A program made the position numbers and the translations under genes. From the NCBI GenBank assembly GCA_019348255.1, contig JAHWJU010000013.1:1-35620 (forward strand): a stretch of 35,620 nt of DNA, read 5' to 3'. Positions 1 to 9,723 of the stretch are shown here, one piece after another. The notes beneath the pieces are model-generated. The model searched no databases. It was not told where the DNA came from and saw nothing but the letters and a program-made list of their open reading frames with translations. The DNA comes from Actinomycetota bacterium (GTDB lineage Bacteria; Actinomycetota; Acidimicrobiia; Acidimicrobiales; CADCTF01). Position 1 is the stretch's first letter. The number at the start of each line of letters is the position of its first letter.

Positions 1-338
<338 letters not shown>

Positions 339-469
339 GATCTTGGGCGGCGAACCGCCCGTGACCTTGGAAAGCCGGCGTCGGAGAGCTTTCGCCCTCG
401 TCGGCCAACTGGCACTCAGAACAACTGACTTTTAGTTGTCCGTTTGTGCATTGACTTGGTGAACGACCT

Positions 470-491
470 CCGCGTCCTTTCGGACACGCGG
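470..491 (-). other. pre-16S leader hairpin with GAAA tetraloop
   Basis: Minus strand CCGC-gt-GTCC-GAAA-GGAC-GCGG inside the rRNA leader. Confidence 0.5.
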
Positions 492-666
492 TCGCCCGCA
501 CGCACTTTTGGCTTCTTCTGTTCCGTTTTCAAGGAGCGTCCGGCGGAGGCACGCGTCTGGTGTGCAGCGTTGGTGCGCTTCCGCATTGGCCGGGGCCATC
601 CGGGCTGAGCCCGGTGCTTCCCGATTCACCCTGGAGACTGTATGCCAGCTTCCTGGGCGGCTCTTC

Positions 667-695
667 AACTTAGCGCCTGGGCCCGGAGAAGTCAA
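667..695 (-). promoter_or_regulatory. candidate rRNA operon promoter (TTGACT-N17-TAAGTT)
   Basis: Minus strand TTGACT (690-695), 17-nt spacer, TAAGTT (667-672), about 330 nt upstream of the 16S 5' end. Confidence 0.6.
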
Positions 696-781
696 CTGGC
701 GGACCCCTCCACCGGGGCGTTCCGGTGAAGTACGGGTACCCAACCGGCCCCGCCCTCAGGTTGTTCCCGTCCCGCCTGAGA

Positions 782-1408
782 CTACCTGCTCACGGCCCGC
801 CTGGAGACATGAGCGCTGCCTGGCACCAGCCAGCGCCACGGGAGATCGGCTCCGGCACTGAGGCCGATGCGGGTCGTGGCGGTGGGCCTGTCGGGTGGTG
901 GTGTGCCGTCGTCCACGATCCTGAGGGCACCCGCCACCACCCCCGCCACCAGGTCGGAGCCGTCGTCGGCCCCGGTGATGGAGAAGGCCTGGCAGAGCTT
1001 GGCCGGGCCGCTGCACAGGTCGAGGTCGCTGCGGGCCCGGGGACGGAGGGACCGCATCTCCTCCAGGCCGTCCAACGGCTCGACCGCCCGCAGGAGCACG
1101 GCGCTGGCGGTGCCGGCGGGTTCGCACACGACATTCGCGCACCAGTGCATGCCGTAGGTGAAGTACACGTACAGGTGCCCCGGGGGGCCGAACATCGTGG
1201 AGTTGCGTCGGGTGAGGCCGCCGAAGGCGTGGCTGCCGGGATCGATACCGCCACCCACGTAGGCCTCGACCTCGACGATGCGGGCCCGCCGGCGGCCCTT
1301 CACGAGCACCTTGTTCAACAGTTGCGGGGCGACCTCGCGAGCGTCGGGCAGGTAGAACCGCCGAGGCAGGGGCCGGGGCCGGGGCCGGCCGGATGTAGCC
1401 GCAGCCAT
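782..1408 (-). CDS. mpg: DNA-3-methyladenine glycosylase (AAG/MPG family)
   Basis: Protein contains LARIVEVEAY-like segment (RARIVEVEAYVGGGIDPGSHAFGG), RNSTMFGPPGHLYVYFTYGMHWCANVV and CSGPAKLCQAFSI, characteristic of AAG glycosylases. Confidence 0.93.
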   Translation of the reverse strand: MAAATSGRPRPRPLPRRFYLPDAREVAPQLLNKVLVKGRRRARIVEVEAYVGGGIDPGSHAFGGLTRRNSTMFGPPGHLYVYFTYGMHWCANVVCEPAGTASAVLLRAVEPLDGLEEMRSLRPRARSDLDLCSGPAKLCQAFSITGADDGSDLVAGVVAGALRIVDDGTPPPDRPTATTRIGLSAGADLPWRWLVPGSAHVSRRAVSR

Positions 1409-1412
1409 GCGC

Positions 1413-2807
1413 CTAGCCGTGGCGGAGCGTTCGCCCGAGTCGCTCCTCTTCCATCGTCAGGTGGCTCCGGAACCGGGCCAGTTGCTCGGTCACCGCCTTG
1501 GGTCCCGCTCCCCCGGCGGTGGTCCGGCGGGTGACGGCGACGCCCGGCTCGAGCAGCTCCGCCGCCGGGGTACCGAGAGCGGGGTGGGCCTCCACGAGCT
1601 CCACCAGCGGAACGGCCCGTTCGATGGCGTCGCGCACCAATCCGCCTACCAGGGCGTGGGCTTCCCGGAACGCCATGCCGTCGGCCACCAGGAACTCCGC
1701 CAGGTCCACCGCCGCCGCCGCCGGCTCGTCGGCTGCCGCTTCCATCCGGTCGGTGTGGAAGCGGACGCTTCGCAGCAGGCCCGTCACCGCCGCCAACGCC
1801 AGCAGGGTCTGGTCGACCGCATCGAACAGCGGTTCCTTGTCCTCTTGCAGGTCCCGGTTGTAGGCGAGAGGCAGCCCCTTCAGCGTCGCCAGCAGTCCCG
1901 TCAGGTTGCCGATCAGGCGGCCACACTTGCCACGAGCCAGCTCGGCGATGTCCGGGTTCTTCTTCTGAGGCAGCATCGAGCTGCCGGTGGCATGCGCATC
2001 GTCCAGGGTCACGAAGCCGAACTCGTCGGTCGACCACAACACGAACTCCTCGCCCAGCCGCGAGAGGTGGACGCCGAGAAGGGCCAGGTCGAAGAGGATC
2101 TCGGCCACGAAGTCCCGGTCCGACACCGCGTCCAGGGAGTTCTCGAACCGCCGGGCGAAGCCGAGGTCGGCGGCGACGGCGTCAGGGTCGAGGGGCAGGG
2201 ACGACCCGGCCAAGGCGCCGGCGCCGAGGGGCGAGACGTCGAGGCGGGCGCTGGTAGCCAGGAGCCGGTCTACGTCGCGGGCCAGAGCCCACCCGTGAGC
2301 CAACAGGTGATGGGCGAGCAGGACGGGCTGGGCCCGTTGCAGGTGGGTGTAGCCGGGGAGGTAGCAGTCGCCCACCTCCACGGCACGGTCGAGGAAGGCC
2401 CGCTCCAGGGCGTGGACCCGCCCCGCCAGCTCCGACAGCTCCCGCTTGGCGTACAGCCGCAGGTCGGTGGCGATCTGGTCGTTGCGGCTGCGGCCGGTGT
2501 GGAGCTTGGCACCGGTGGAACCAGCCAGCTCCGTCACCCGTCGCTCGATGGCGGTGTGGATGTCCTCGTCCTCCGGGCTGAAGGTGAAGATGGCCCGTTC
2601 CAGCTCGTCTTCGACCTGATCGAGGGCTTCGAGGATGGCCGCCGCCTCCTCGCTCGACAGGATCCCGGCGCGGCCCAGGCCGCGGACATGGGCCCGCGAG
2701 CACGCGATGTCGTCGCCGGCCAGTTTCTGGTCGAACGGGAGGCTGACGGTAAAGGCCAGCAGTTCGTCGGATGGGTCGCCGCCGAAGCGACCGTGCCACA
2801 GGGTCAC
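1413..2807 (-). CDS. argH: argininosuccinate lyase
   Basis: LWHGRFGG N-terminus, HTGRSRNDQIATDLRLY, GSSMLPQKKNPDIAELARGKCGR signature; next to argG. Confidence 0.98.
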   Translation of the reverse strand: MTLWHGRFGGDPSDELLAFTVSLPFDQKLAGDDIACSRAHVRGLGRAGILSSEEAAAILEALDQVEDELERAIFTFSPEDEDIHTAIERRVTELAGSTGAKLHTGRSRNDQIATDLRLYAKRELSELAGRVHALERAFLDRAVEVGDCYLPGYTHLQRAQPVLLAHHLLAHGWALARDVDRLLATSARLDVSPLGAGALAGSSLPLDPDAVAADLGFARRFENSLDAVSDRDFVAEILFDLALLGVHLSRLGEEFVLWSTDEFGFVTLDDAHATGSSMLPQKKNPDIAELARGKCGRLIGNLTGLLATLKGLPLAYNRDLQEDKEPLFDAVDQTLLALAAVTGLLRSVRFHTDRMEAAADEPAAAAVDLAEFLVADGMAFREAHALVGGLVRDAIERAVPLVELVEAHPALGTPAAELLEPGVAVTRRTTAGGAGPKAVTEQLARFRSHLTMEEERLGRTLRHG

Positions 2808-2825
2808 AGTACGAACCTGGTCACG

Positions 2826-4022
2826 TCACGAACCTAGGCGACTCTGGCGTCCGGCCCATGTCTCGATGCCGAGGCCCCAGAGGCGCACGAAGCCGGCGGA
2901 GTCCTCGTGGCGGAAGGCATCGGCGGCGTCGTAGGTGGCGAGGCCGTAGTCGTACAGGCTGTAGTCGCTGCGCCGGCCGGTGACCAGGCAGGTGCCGCTC
3001 TCCAGGTGCAGACGGACCTCGCCGGTGACGTAGCGCTGGCTCTCCTCCACGAACGCGTCGAGCGCCTGCTTCAAGGGCGAGAACCACAGGCCGTCGTAGA
3101 TGAGCTCGGCATAGCGTGGTTCGAGCCGGGCCTTCTCCCGAGCCAGGTCGCGCTCGAGGGTGATGGACTCCAGGTCGTTGTGGGCGAGGATGAGCGCCAG
3201 GCTGGCCGGGCACTCGTAGGTCTCGCGGCTCTTGATGCCCACCCGGCGGTTCTCGACCATGTCGATGCGTCCCCAGCCGTAGGAGCCGACCAGACCGCCC
3301 AGCCGCTCGATCAACGGGACCAGTGCCAGTTGCTCGCCGTCGAGACTGACGGGGACGCCGGCCTCGAATCCCACCACCACGTCACGCGCCTCGGTGGCGG
3401 TGGGGCTGGTGAGTACCCACACGCCGGGCGGCGGAACGGCCCACGGGTCCTCCATCTCGCCGCACTCGATCGCCCGTCCCCACAGGTTGTCGTCTATCGA
3501 GTACAGCTTCTCTTTGGTCGCGGTGATGGGGATGTCGTGGCGGTAGGCATAGTGGATGGCGTCTTCCCGCGTCATCCCCCAGCTGCGGACGGGGGCCAGG
3601 ATGTCGAGGTCGGGAGCGAGAGCACGGGTGGAGACCTCGAAGCGCACCTGGTCGTTGCCCTTGCCCGTGCACCCGTGGGCGACCGCGTCGGCACCGTGTT
3701 CGCGAGCCGCCGCCACCATGTGCTTGACGATCACGGGCCGCGACAAAGCCGACACCAGCGGGTAGCGGCCCTCGTAGAGGGCGTTGGCCTTGAGCGCGGG
3801 GGTCACGAAGTCGGCGGCGAACTCGTCCTTGCAGTCGACGACCACCGCCTCCACCGCCCCTGCAGCCAGCGCCCGCTCGCGCACGGCCGGGAGATCACCT
3901 CCTTCCTGACCCACGTCGGCGGCCACGGCGATGACCTCGACGCCGTACTGCTCGATCATCCAGCGCACGGCAACCGACGTGTCCAGCCCGCCGCTGTAGG
4001 CGAGAACCACTCGCTTGGCCAT
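2826..4022 (-). CDS. argG: argininosuccinate synthase
   Basis: VVLAYSGGLDTSVAVRWM, GCTGKGNDQVRFE; SD GGAGG upstream of ATG. Confidence 0.98.
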   Translation of the reverse strand: MAKRVVLAYSGGLDTSVAVRWMIEQYGVEVIAVAADVGQEGGDLPAVRERALAAGAVEAVVVDCKDEFAADFVTPALKANALYEGRYPLVSALSRPVIVKHMVAAAREHGADAVAHGCTGKGNDQVRFEVSTRALAPDLDILAPVRSWGMTREDAIHYAYRHDIPITATKEKLYSIDDNLWGRAIECGEMEDPWAVPPPGVWVLTSPTATEARDVVVGFEAGVPVSLDGEQLALVPLIERLGGLVGSYGWGRIDMVENRRVGIKSRETYECPASLALILAHNDLESITLERDLAREKARLEPRYAELIYDGLWFSPLKQALDAFVEESQRYVTGEVRLHLESGTCLVTGRRSDYSLYDYGLATYDAADAFRHEDSAGFVRLWGLGIETWAGRQSRLGS

Positions 4023-4049
4023 GAGGAACCTCCAGGATAGGAACGAGAG

Positions 4050-4511
4050 CTACAGGCCGGCCAGCTCCGACAGGCGCCGGGCGACGCCCGCGCCGCCCAC
4101 CGCTTCGGAGGCCACCACGATCAAGGTGTCGTCGCCGGCGACGGTGCCGATGATGCCGTCGAGGCCGGCGCGGTCGAGTGCCGAGCCGACCACGTGGGCC
4201 GATCCGGGCGGCGTCCGCAGCACCACCAGGTTGCCCGAGTGCGCGATGTCGCCCACCCAGTCGCCCAGCACCCGGCGCAGGTGCTCCTCCGGCGCCGGCT
4301 GGTCCTTGGGCAGCTGGGGGATGGCGTACACCGTCTCGCCGCCGGGCACCCGCACCTTGACCGCCCCGAGCTCCTCGAGGTCCCGCGAGACGGTGGCCTG
4401 GGTGGCGACGATGCCCTCGCCGGCCAGCAGCTCCACCAGCTGAGCCTGGCTGGTGACCGACTTGTTCTCGAGGAAGCGGGTGATCTTGTGCTGACGCTGG
4501 GTCTTGGGCAT
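4050..4511 (-). CDS. argR: arginine repressor
   Basis: N-terminal wHTH (QAQLVELLAGEGIVATQATVSRDLEELGAVKV) and C-terminal arginine-binding/oligomerisation region. Confidence 0.96.
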   Translation of the reverse strand: MPKTQRQHKITRFLENKSVTSQAQLVELLAGEGIVATQATVSRDLEELGAVKVRVPGGETVYAIPQLPKDQPAPEEHLRRVLGDWVGDIAHSGNLVVLRTPPGSAHVVGSALDRAGLDGIIGTVAGDDTLIVVASEAVGGAGVARRLSELAGL

Positions 4512-4517
4512 CTGCGC

Positions 4518-5408
4518 TCAGGCCCCGAGCAACCACAGGAGGAGCCCCCGGGTGGCGTGCAGCCGGTTCTCGGCCTGCTGCCACACGAGACTGGCCGGCC
4601 CGTCCACCACCTCCGCCGCCACTTCCTGGCCGCGGTGGGCGGGGAGGCAGTGCAGGAACACGGCATGCCCGGCGGCTGCCCCCATGAGCGGCTCGTCGAC
4701 GGTGAAGCCCTCGAAGGCCCGGAAGCGCTGGGCGGCCTCGGCCTCCTGGCCCATCGAGGTCCACACGTCGGTGTAGACGGCGTCAGCACCGTCGACCGCC
4801 TCCCGGGGGTTCGAGGTCACCGCCGGCGGTCCCCCCAGCCCGTCCAGCCGGGCCAGGTCCACGGGCGTGGGGCCGAAGCCGGCGGGGCTGGCCACCCGCA
4901 GCTTGATGCCCGTCGACGCGGCAGCCACGGCCAACGAGCGGGCCACGTTGTTGAAGTCGCCGACGTAGGCAAGCTCGAGGCCGGCGAGGCGCCCGAAGTG
5001 GTGGTGGAGGGTGAGGACGTCCGCCAGCGCCTGGCAGGGGTGGGCGTCGTCGGACAACAGGTTGATCACGGGCACCGACGACGACGCCGCCAGCTCTTGG
5101 AGCTTGTGGTGCTCGAACACCCGGGCGGCGATGGCGGCGTGGTAGCGCGACAGGACCCGGGCCACGTCGCCGACCGGCTCACGCTCGGCCAGGCCCACCT
5201 CCTCGGCCCGCAGCGTCAGCGGGTGGCCGCCCAACTGGAACACGGCGATCTCGGTGGCGTTGCGGGTCCGCAGCGAGGGCTTTTCGAACAGCAGCGCCAC
5301 CCCCCTGCCCCCCAGCACCGCCGGCGGTTCCTCCTCCCCGGCCAACTCGACCACCCGGCCCAGCTCGGCCGGGGTGAGGTCGTCGACGTCGAGGAAGTGG
5401 CGGGTCAT
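4518..5408 (-). CDS. argF: ornithine carbamoyltransferase
   Basis: MTRHFLDVDDLTPAELGRVVELA, FEKPSLRTRNATEIAVFQLGG (FxKxSxRTR), HPCQALADVLTL, FLHCLPAHRGQEV. Start ATG 5406-5408 overlaps the argD stop (ATGA). The ORF track start at 5885 is too far upstream. Confidence 0.97.
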   Translation of the reverse strand: MTRHFLDVDDLTPAELGRVVELAGEEEPPAVLGGRGVALLFEKPSLRTRNATEIAVFQLGGHPLTLRAEEVGLAEREPVGDVARVLSRYHAAIAARVFEHHKLQELAASSSVPVINLLSDDAHPCQALADVLTLHHHFGRLAGLELAYVGDFNNVARSLAVAAASTGIKLRVASPAGFGPTPVDLARLDGLGGPPAVTSNPREAVDGADAVYTDVWTSMGQEAEAAQRFRAFEGFTVDEPLMGAAAGHAVFLHCLPAHRGQEVAAEVVDGPASLVWQQAENRLHATRGLLLWLLGA

Positions 5409-6547
5409 GCGCTGGCCAGTGCCTGGGCCAGCAGCCCCAGGCCCTCGTCGATCTGGGAATCGCTCACCAGCAGGGACGGCGCGAAGCGCAGCGTCGAGGG
5501 GCCGACTGCGTTCACCACCAGGCCGGCGTCTAGAGCACCGGCCACGACCGCCTTCGCCCGGGGACCGTCCAGCTCGGCCGCCAGGAGCAGCCCCATCCCC
5601 CGCACTTCCCGTACCCCGGCCAGCTCGGCCAACCCCGCCCGCAGCCTGTCGCCGGCGGCTGCCGCCCGCGTGGGCACGTCCTCGGCCTCCATCACGGCCA
5701 GCACCGCCCGGGCCACGGCAGTCGCCAGCGGCTGGCCCCCGAAGGTGGTGGCGTGGTCGGTGGGTTCGAAGGCGCCGGCGACCTCGCGGCGGGCCCAGCA
5801 GGCGCCGATGGGGACGCCGTTGCCGAGCGCCTTGGCCAGCGTCACCACGTCGGGCTGCACCCCGAAGTGCTGATAGCCGAACCACTTCCCCGTCCGCCCA
5901 AGACCGGTCTGCACCTCGTCGACCACGAACAGGATGTCGCGCTCGTCACAGAGGCGGCGCACGCCCCTGAAGTAGTCGGTGCTGGCGGGGTGGACGCCTC
6001 CTTCGCCTTGCAGCGGTTCCAGCAGAACGGCCGCCACCGAGGGATCGAGCGCCGCCTCCAGTGCGTCGAGGTCGTTCCAGGCCACGTGACGGAAGCCCTC
6101 CGGGAGCGGCTGGAAAGCCTCGTGCTTCTGGGGCTGGCCGGTGGCATGGAGGGTGGCGAGGGTCCGGCCGTGGAAGGACCCGTAGGCACTGACGACGACG
6201 TAGCGTCCGTGCCCTCCCCACTTGCGGGCCAGCTTGAAGGCACACTCGTTGGCCTCGGCGCCGCTGTTGCAGAAGAAGACCTGGCCGCCCCCGCCCAGCA
6301 GGCGGTCGAGAGTGGCGGCCACCTCCGGTCCCACCGTGGTGCCGAACAGGTTGCTCACGTGGAGGAGCTTGCGGCCCTGGGCGGCCATGGCTTCGGCCAC
6401 CACGGGATGGGCATGGCCGAGAGAGGTGACGGCGAGGCCGGAGAGGAAGTCGAGGTAGCGCTTCCCGTTGTCGTCCCACAGCCGGCTGCCGGCGCCCCGC
6501 ACGAATGTCACCGGCGGGTCGGGGTAGGTGGGCATGAGGGTGCTCAC
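5405..6547 (-). CDS. argD: acetylornithine aminotransferase
   Basis: FFCNSGAEANECAFKLARKW, FVVDEVQTGLGRTGKWF, DVVTLAKALGNGVPIGA (PLP lysine). Start GTG at 6545-6547 in a GTGA overlap with argB. Confidence 0.96.
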   Translation of the reverse strand: MSTLMPTYPDPPVTFVRGAGSRLWDDNGKRYLDFLSGLAVTSLGHAHPVVAEAMAAQGRKLLHVSNLFGTTVGPEVAATLDRLLGGGGQVFFCNSGAEANECAFKLARKWGGHGRYVVVSAYGSFHGRTLATLHATGQPQKHEAFQPLPEGFRHVAWNDLDALEAALDPSVAAVLLEPLQGEGGVHPASTDYFRGVRRLCDERDILFVVDEVQTGLGRTGKWFGYQHFGVQPDVVTLAKALGNGVPIGACWARREVAGAFEPTDHATTFGGQPLATAVARAVLAVMEAEDVPTRAAAAGDRLRAGLAELAGVREVRGMGLLLAAELDGPRAKAVVAGALDAGLVVNAVGPSTLRFAPSLLVSDSQIDEGLGLLAQALASA

Positions 6548-7401
6548 TTGGTCACCATGGTGCCGACGCCCTCGCGGGTGAAGATCTCCAACAACAGGGC
6601 GTGGGGCAGGCGGCCGTCGAGGATGTGGGCCCGGCCCACGCCGTGGCGCACGGCGTGGACGCACGATTCGACCTTGGGGATCATCCCCGCACCCACGGCG
6701 CCGGCGGCGACCAGGCCGTCCACCTCGTCGGCGTCGGCAGTGGAGATGAGGCTGGCCGGATCGGAGACGTCGCGCCGCAGGCCCTCGATGTCGGTCAGGT
6801 AGACGAGCTTCTCGGCCCCGAGAGCCTCGGCGATGGCACCCGCGGCGGTGTCGGCGTTGATGTTGTAGGCCTGGCCGTCGGCGGGGTCGAGGCCGATGGT
6901 GGCGATGACGGGGATGAGGTCTTCGTTGAGCAGGCGCTCGATGATGCTGCCGTCGATGCTGTCGACCTTGCCCACGAAGCCGAGCTCGGGATCGCGGGGG
7001 CTGGCGGTGATGAGGCCGGCGTCCTCGCCCGACAGGCCAACGCCCAGGGGGGCATGGACGTTGATGGCGGCGACGATCTCCCGGTTTATCTTGCCCACCA
7101 GCACCATGCGGACGATGTCGAGGGTCTCGGCGTCGGTCACCCGCAGCCCGTTGCGGAACTCGGGCACCTTTCCCAGGCTCTCCATGAGGGCGCCGATCTG
7201 GGGCCCCCCTCCGTGCACGACGACCGGGCGCATGCCCACCGAGCACATGAGCACCACGTCCTGGGCGAACAGGTCGAGGGCGGCGGACTCGTCCGGGGCC
7301 ATGGCGTTGCCCCCGTACTTGACGACGACCACCTTGCCGAAGAAGCGCCGGATGTAGGGCAGGGCCTCGGCCAGCACCGCGGCCTTGGCGTCGGGCGTCA
7401 C
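6544..7401 (-). CDS. argB: acetylglutamate kinase
   Basis: VVVKYGGNAM, VVVHGGGPQIGALMESLG, YNINADTAAGAIAEALGAEKLVYLTDIEGL. Start GTG 7399-7401 overlapping the argJ stop. Confidence 0.96.
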   Translation of the reverse strand: MTPDAKAAVLAEALPYIRRFFGKVVVVKYGGNAMAPDESAALDLFAQDVVLMCSVGMRPVVVHGGGPQIGALMESLGKVPEFRNGLRVTDAETLDIVRMVLVGKINREIVAAINVHAPLGVGLSGEDAGLITASPRDPELGFVGKVDSIDGSIIERLLNEDLIPVIATIGLDPADGQAYNINADTAAGAIAEALGAEKLVYLTDIEGLRRDVSDPASLISTADADEVDGLVAAGAVGAGMIPKVESCVHAVRHGVGRAHILDGRLPHALLLEIFTREGVGTMVTK

Positions 7402-8561
7402 GAGGTCCCCATGTTCTCGTCGATGTAGGCGTGGGTGAGGTCGTTGGTGAGCACGGAGGCCGCACCCGCCCCCAGACCGAGGTCGGCGGTCACCTGCAGG
7501 TGGCGCCCGACGAGGTGGGACCTCACGGCCGCCTGGTCGTGGTCGACCGCCACGCCGCCGGCGGCGACGACGGTGCCGCCGTAGGCCACCGACACCCGTT
7601 CGGGCTCGAAGGCGATTCCTGCCGAGCCCAGCTCGCTGACGACCCGGCCCCAGTAGGGGTCCTGGCCGTACCAGGAGCACTTGCACAGCTGGCTCTGGGC
7701 CACCTTGCGGGCGCCGGCCGCCGCGTCCGCGTCCGAAGACGCCCCCACCACCGTGACCCGCACCACCTTGGTCGCCCCTTCGGCGTCGCCGGCCATCTGC
7801 TCGCTGAGGTCGGTGCAAGCCGACGTCAGTGCCGCTTGCAGGGCAGCTGGGGCGGGAGCGCCGGCCCGTCCGCTGGCCAGCACGATGACGGTGTCGTTGG
7901 TGGAGGTGCAGCCGTCGACCGACAACACGTTGAACGACGCCGACACCGCGGCGGCCAGCGCCTCCTGAAGCTCGGGCTGGTCGACTGCGGCGTCGGTGGT
8001 GAGCACGGCCAGCATCGTCGCCATGTTGGGGGCGAGCATGGCTGCGCCCTTGGCCATTCCCCCTACGGTGAATCCGCCGGCCCTGACCACCACCTGCTTG
8101 TCGCGGGTGTCGGTGGTGAGGATGGCCTCGGCGGCAGCGGCGGCCTGGTCCCGGGAGAGGCCTCCCACCAAGGTCGGGACCGCCTTTTCGATCAACGGGA
8201 CCGGCAGGGGGATGCCGATGAGCCCGGTCGAGCACACCAGCACCTCTTGGCTGGCGCAGCCGAGGCCGGCGCCGACCGCGGCGCACATCCGCTCGGCCGC
8301 CTCCTCACCGGGCTTGCCGGTGGCGGCGTTGGCATTGCCGCTGTTGAGGATCACGGCGCGGGCGCGGCCCCCGGTGGCGCCGAGATGCCGGCGGGACACG
8401 ACGACGGGCGCGGCGGCGGCCAGGTTGGTGGTGAAGACGGCTGCGGCGGTGGCCGGCGCCTCGTCAGAGGTGGCGACGACAGCGAGATCGAGACGGCCGC
8501 CGCCCTTGATGCCGCAGGCCGAGCCGGCGGCGACGAAGCCGCCGGCGGCAGTGACACTCAT
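7398..8561 (-). CDS. argJ: bifunctional glutamate N-acetyltransferase / N-acetylglutamate synthase
   Basis: ILNSGNANAATG, MAKGAAMLAPNMATMLAVLTTDA (autoprocessing site), DPYWGRVVSELGSAG, THAYIDENMGT. Confidence 0.96.
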   Translation of the reverse strand: MSVTAAGGFVAAGSACGIKGGGRLDLAVVATSDEAPATAAAVFTTNLAAAAPVVVSRRHLGATGGRARAVILNSGNANAATGKPGEEAAERMCAAVGAGLGCASQEVLVCSTGLIGIPLPVPLIEKAVPTLVGGLSRDQAAAAAEAILTTDTRDKQVVVRAGGFTVGGMAKGAAMLAPNMATMLAVLTTDAAVDQPELQEALAAAVSASFNVLSVDGCTSTNDTVIVLASGRAGAPAPAALQAALTSACTDLSEQMAGDAEGATKVVRVTVVGASSDADAAAGARKVAQSQLCKCSWYGQDPYWGRVVSELGSAGIAFEPERVSVAYGGTVVAAGGVAVDHDQAAVRSHLVGRHLQVTADLGLGAGAASVLTNDLTHAYIDENMGTS

Positions 8562-8652
8562 TGGTCCACCATCCGCGGAGCGGCTGGTGCACCAATCTGT
8601 TCATTCCGCTCATGGCGGCTGCGCCGCCGGGCCGCTCCGGCCCCGCTCGCGC

Positions 8653-9666
8653 TCATGGGTAGACCCCCACAAGGGGAAGGCCAGCTCCCTCCTCGAGGCC
8701 GAGGACGAGGTTGGCGCACTGCAAGGCTTGCCCCGAGGCGCCCTTCACCAGGTTGTCGAGGGCGGCCAACACGATGATCCAGCCGGTACGGACGTCGTAG
8801 CGGGCGGTGAGGTGGACGCAGTTGGACCCGTACGTCGCCTTGGTCGACGGCGACGCTTCGCTCACCACGATGAAGCGCTCGCCGGCGTAGAGGTCCCGTA
8901 GCACCGACAGCGGATCGGGAGTGGCTTCGCCGGCCGGCCGGGCGTAGCAGGTGGCGAGGATGCCCCTGGTCATCGGGGCCAGGTGGGGAGTGAAGAGGAT
9001 CTGGGCGCCGATGGCCTGTTCCATCTCGGGCGTGTGCCGGTGGTCGAGGAGCCCGTAGGCGGTGAAGTCCTCGTTGACGGTGCCGAAGTGGGAGGTGGGC
9101 CTGGGGGCCCGGCCGGCACCCGACGCCCCGCTGGCAGCGTCGACGATGACACCGCTGGCCTCGATGGCACCGCTTCGCACGAGCGGGGCGAGGGCCAGCG
9201 TGGCCGCGGTCACGTAACAGCCGGGGGCGGCGACGAGGTCGGCCGGGCGGATGTCGTCGCGGAAGAGCTCGGGCAGGCCGAAGGCGAACTCGCCCAGCAG
9301 GTCGGCGGCAGTGTGCTCCTCTCCGTACCACCTCGGATAGAGGCTCGCGTCGCGTAGCCGGAAGTCGGCGGCCAGATCGACGATCTTGCCGACCCTCTTG
9401 CGCAGGTCGGGGACCAGCTGCTGGGACTCACCGTGGGGAAGAGCCAGAAAGACGAGGTCGAGGCCGTCGAACACGGTGGGCTCGTAGGCCGTGAAGGACA
9501 GGTCCGGGTACCTCGCAGCCAGGCTGGGATAGAGGCCGCCGACGGGCTTGCCGGCCTGGGTGTCGCCAGTGGCCACCGCCACCTCGAGGTCGGGATGGTG
9601 GGCGCAGAGGCGCAGCAGCTCGGCCCCGGTGTAGCCAGAAGCGCCGACGATCCCGATCCGTTTCAC
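8653..9666 (-). CDS. argC: N-acetyl-gamma-glutamyl-phosphate reductase
   Basis: RIGIVGASGYTGAELLRL, VFLALPHGESQQLVP, VAAPGCYVTAATLALAPL, FTPHLAPMTRGILATCYA. Confidence 0.97.
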   Translation of the reverse strand: MKRIGIVGASGYTGAELLRLCAHHPDLEVAVATGDTQAGKPVGGLYPSLAARYPDLSFTAYEPTVFDGLDLVFLALPHGESQQLVPDLRKRVGKIVDLAADFRLRDASLYPRWYGEEHTAADLLGEFAFGLPELFRDDIRPADLVAAPGCYVTAATLALAPLVRSGAIEASGVIVDAASGASGAGRAPRPTSHFGTVNEDFTAYGLLDHRHTPEMEQAIGAQILFTPHLAPMTRGILATCYARPAGEATPDPLSVLRDLYAGERFIVVSEASPSTKATYGSNCVHLTARYDVRTGWIIVLAALDNLVKGASGQALQCANLVLGLEEGAGLPLVGVYP

Positions 9667-9723
9667 CGGCTCAGGATACAGCTCGACGTATACCTATGCA
9701 CATCCCCCGACCAGTTGGGGTGG

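Noticed and set aside
1407-2837. 476-aa plus-strand ORF antisense to argH
   Set aside because: Shadow ORF opposite an unambiguous ArgH.
4194-5873. 559-aa plus-strand ORF antisense to argR/argF/argD
   Set aside because: Shadow ORF; coding strand has clear enzymes.
5405-7465. 686-aa fused ORF reading through argB into argD
   Set aside because: N-terminal half is out-of-frame argB; true argD starts at GTG 6547.
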